14,963 nt of DNA, taken from the NCBI GenBank assembly GCA_964428475.1, contig CAYRYO010000040.1:1-14963 (forward strand), read 5' to 3'. The DNA is from JARICQ01 sp964428475 (GTDB lineage: Bacteria > Bacillota > Clostridia > Tissierellales > Tissierellaceae). Below the pieces are notes generated by a model, which was not told the origin of the DNA, did no database searches, and saw only the letters and a list, made by a program, of their open reading frames with translations. Positions 14,940 through 14,963 of this stretch are shown here, piece by piece; position 1 is the stretch's first letter, and every line of letters starts with the position of its first letter. Both the position numbers and the translations under genes were made by a program.

Positions 14940-14963
14940 ATAATCACTCCTCCTCTGTATTGT

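Noticed and set aside
1..14963. CRISPR arrays, insertion sequences, tRNA or rRNA genes, phage genes.
   Set aside because: No short regularly spaced repeats, transposase or integrase reading frames, or tRNA-like cloverleaf sequences were seen; the only long repeat is the T-box pair.

Overview
The window is AT-rich, uses strong GGAGG-type ribosome binding sites, and carries several T-box riboswitches and type 2 IPP isomerase. Together these point to a low-GC Gram-positive anaerobe, most likely Clostridia or Tissierellia living on amino acids. The lineage is inferred from gene content, not proven. Nearly every gene is on the minus strand; one PLP lyase gene is on the plus strand.

Layout, left to right. 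Positions 1-261 have no supported gene but hold a good minus-strand promoter and, at the very edge, a ribosome binding site for a gene that starts just outside. Next come a 497-residue lipoprotein (262-1755), the biotin-protein ligase/repressor BirA (1810-2790), and a two-gene unit of an LCP cell-wall transferase and type 2 IPP isomerase (2870-4839) that ends in a clear terminator. Positions 4840-5376 are a divergent control region. A perfect TTGACA-17-TATAAT promoter there drives a T-box leader with a UAC (Tyr) specifier, followed by a tyrosine phenol-lyase-like gene on the plus strand (5377-6825). A hairpin at 6858-6889 serves both converging transcripts.

Positions 6905-11497 form a tight methionine operon read leftward as metY-metA-hom-aspartokinase, behind a Met-type T-box (11541-11833). 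It covers aspartate to homoserine to O-acyl(probably acetyl)homoserine to homocysteine, except aspartate-semialdehyde dehydrogenase, which is not in the window. Next is a 437-residue GTPase-like protein related to archaeal cyclic 2,3-diphosphoglycerate synthetase (11917-13230). The last complete gene is a second lipoprotein (13974-14939) that seems related to the first.

The most unusual part is 13262-13903. Two T-box leaders in tandem match at 217 of 218 positions. Between them lies a truncated, diverged copy of the first codons of the GTPase gene, with its own ribosome binding site and start codon. A single promoter lies upstream of both. The second most notable point is the tyrosine-specific T-box on a tyrosine lyase-like enzyme, because that switch turns genes on when tyrosine is scarce.
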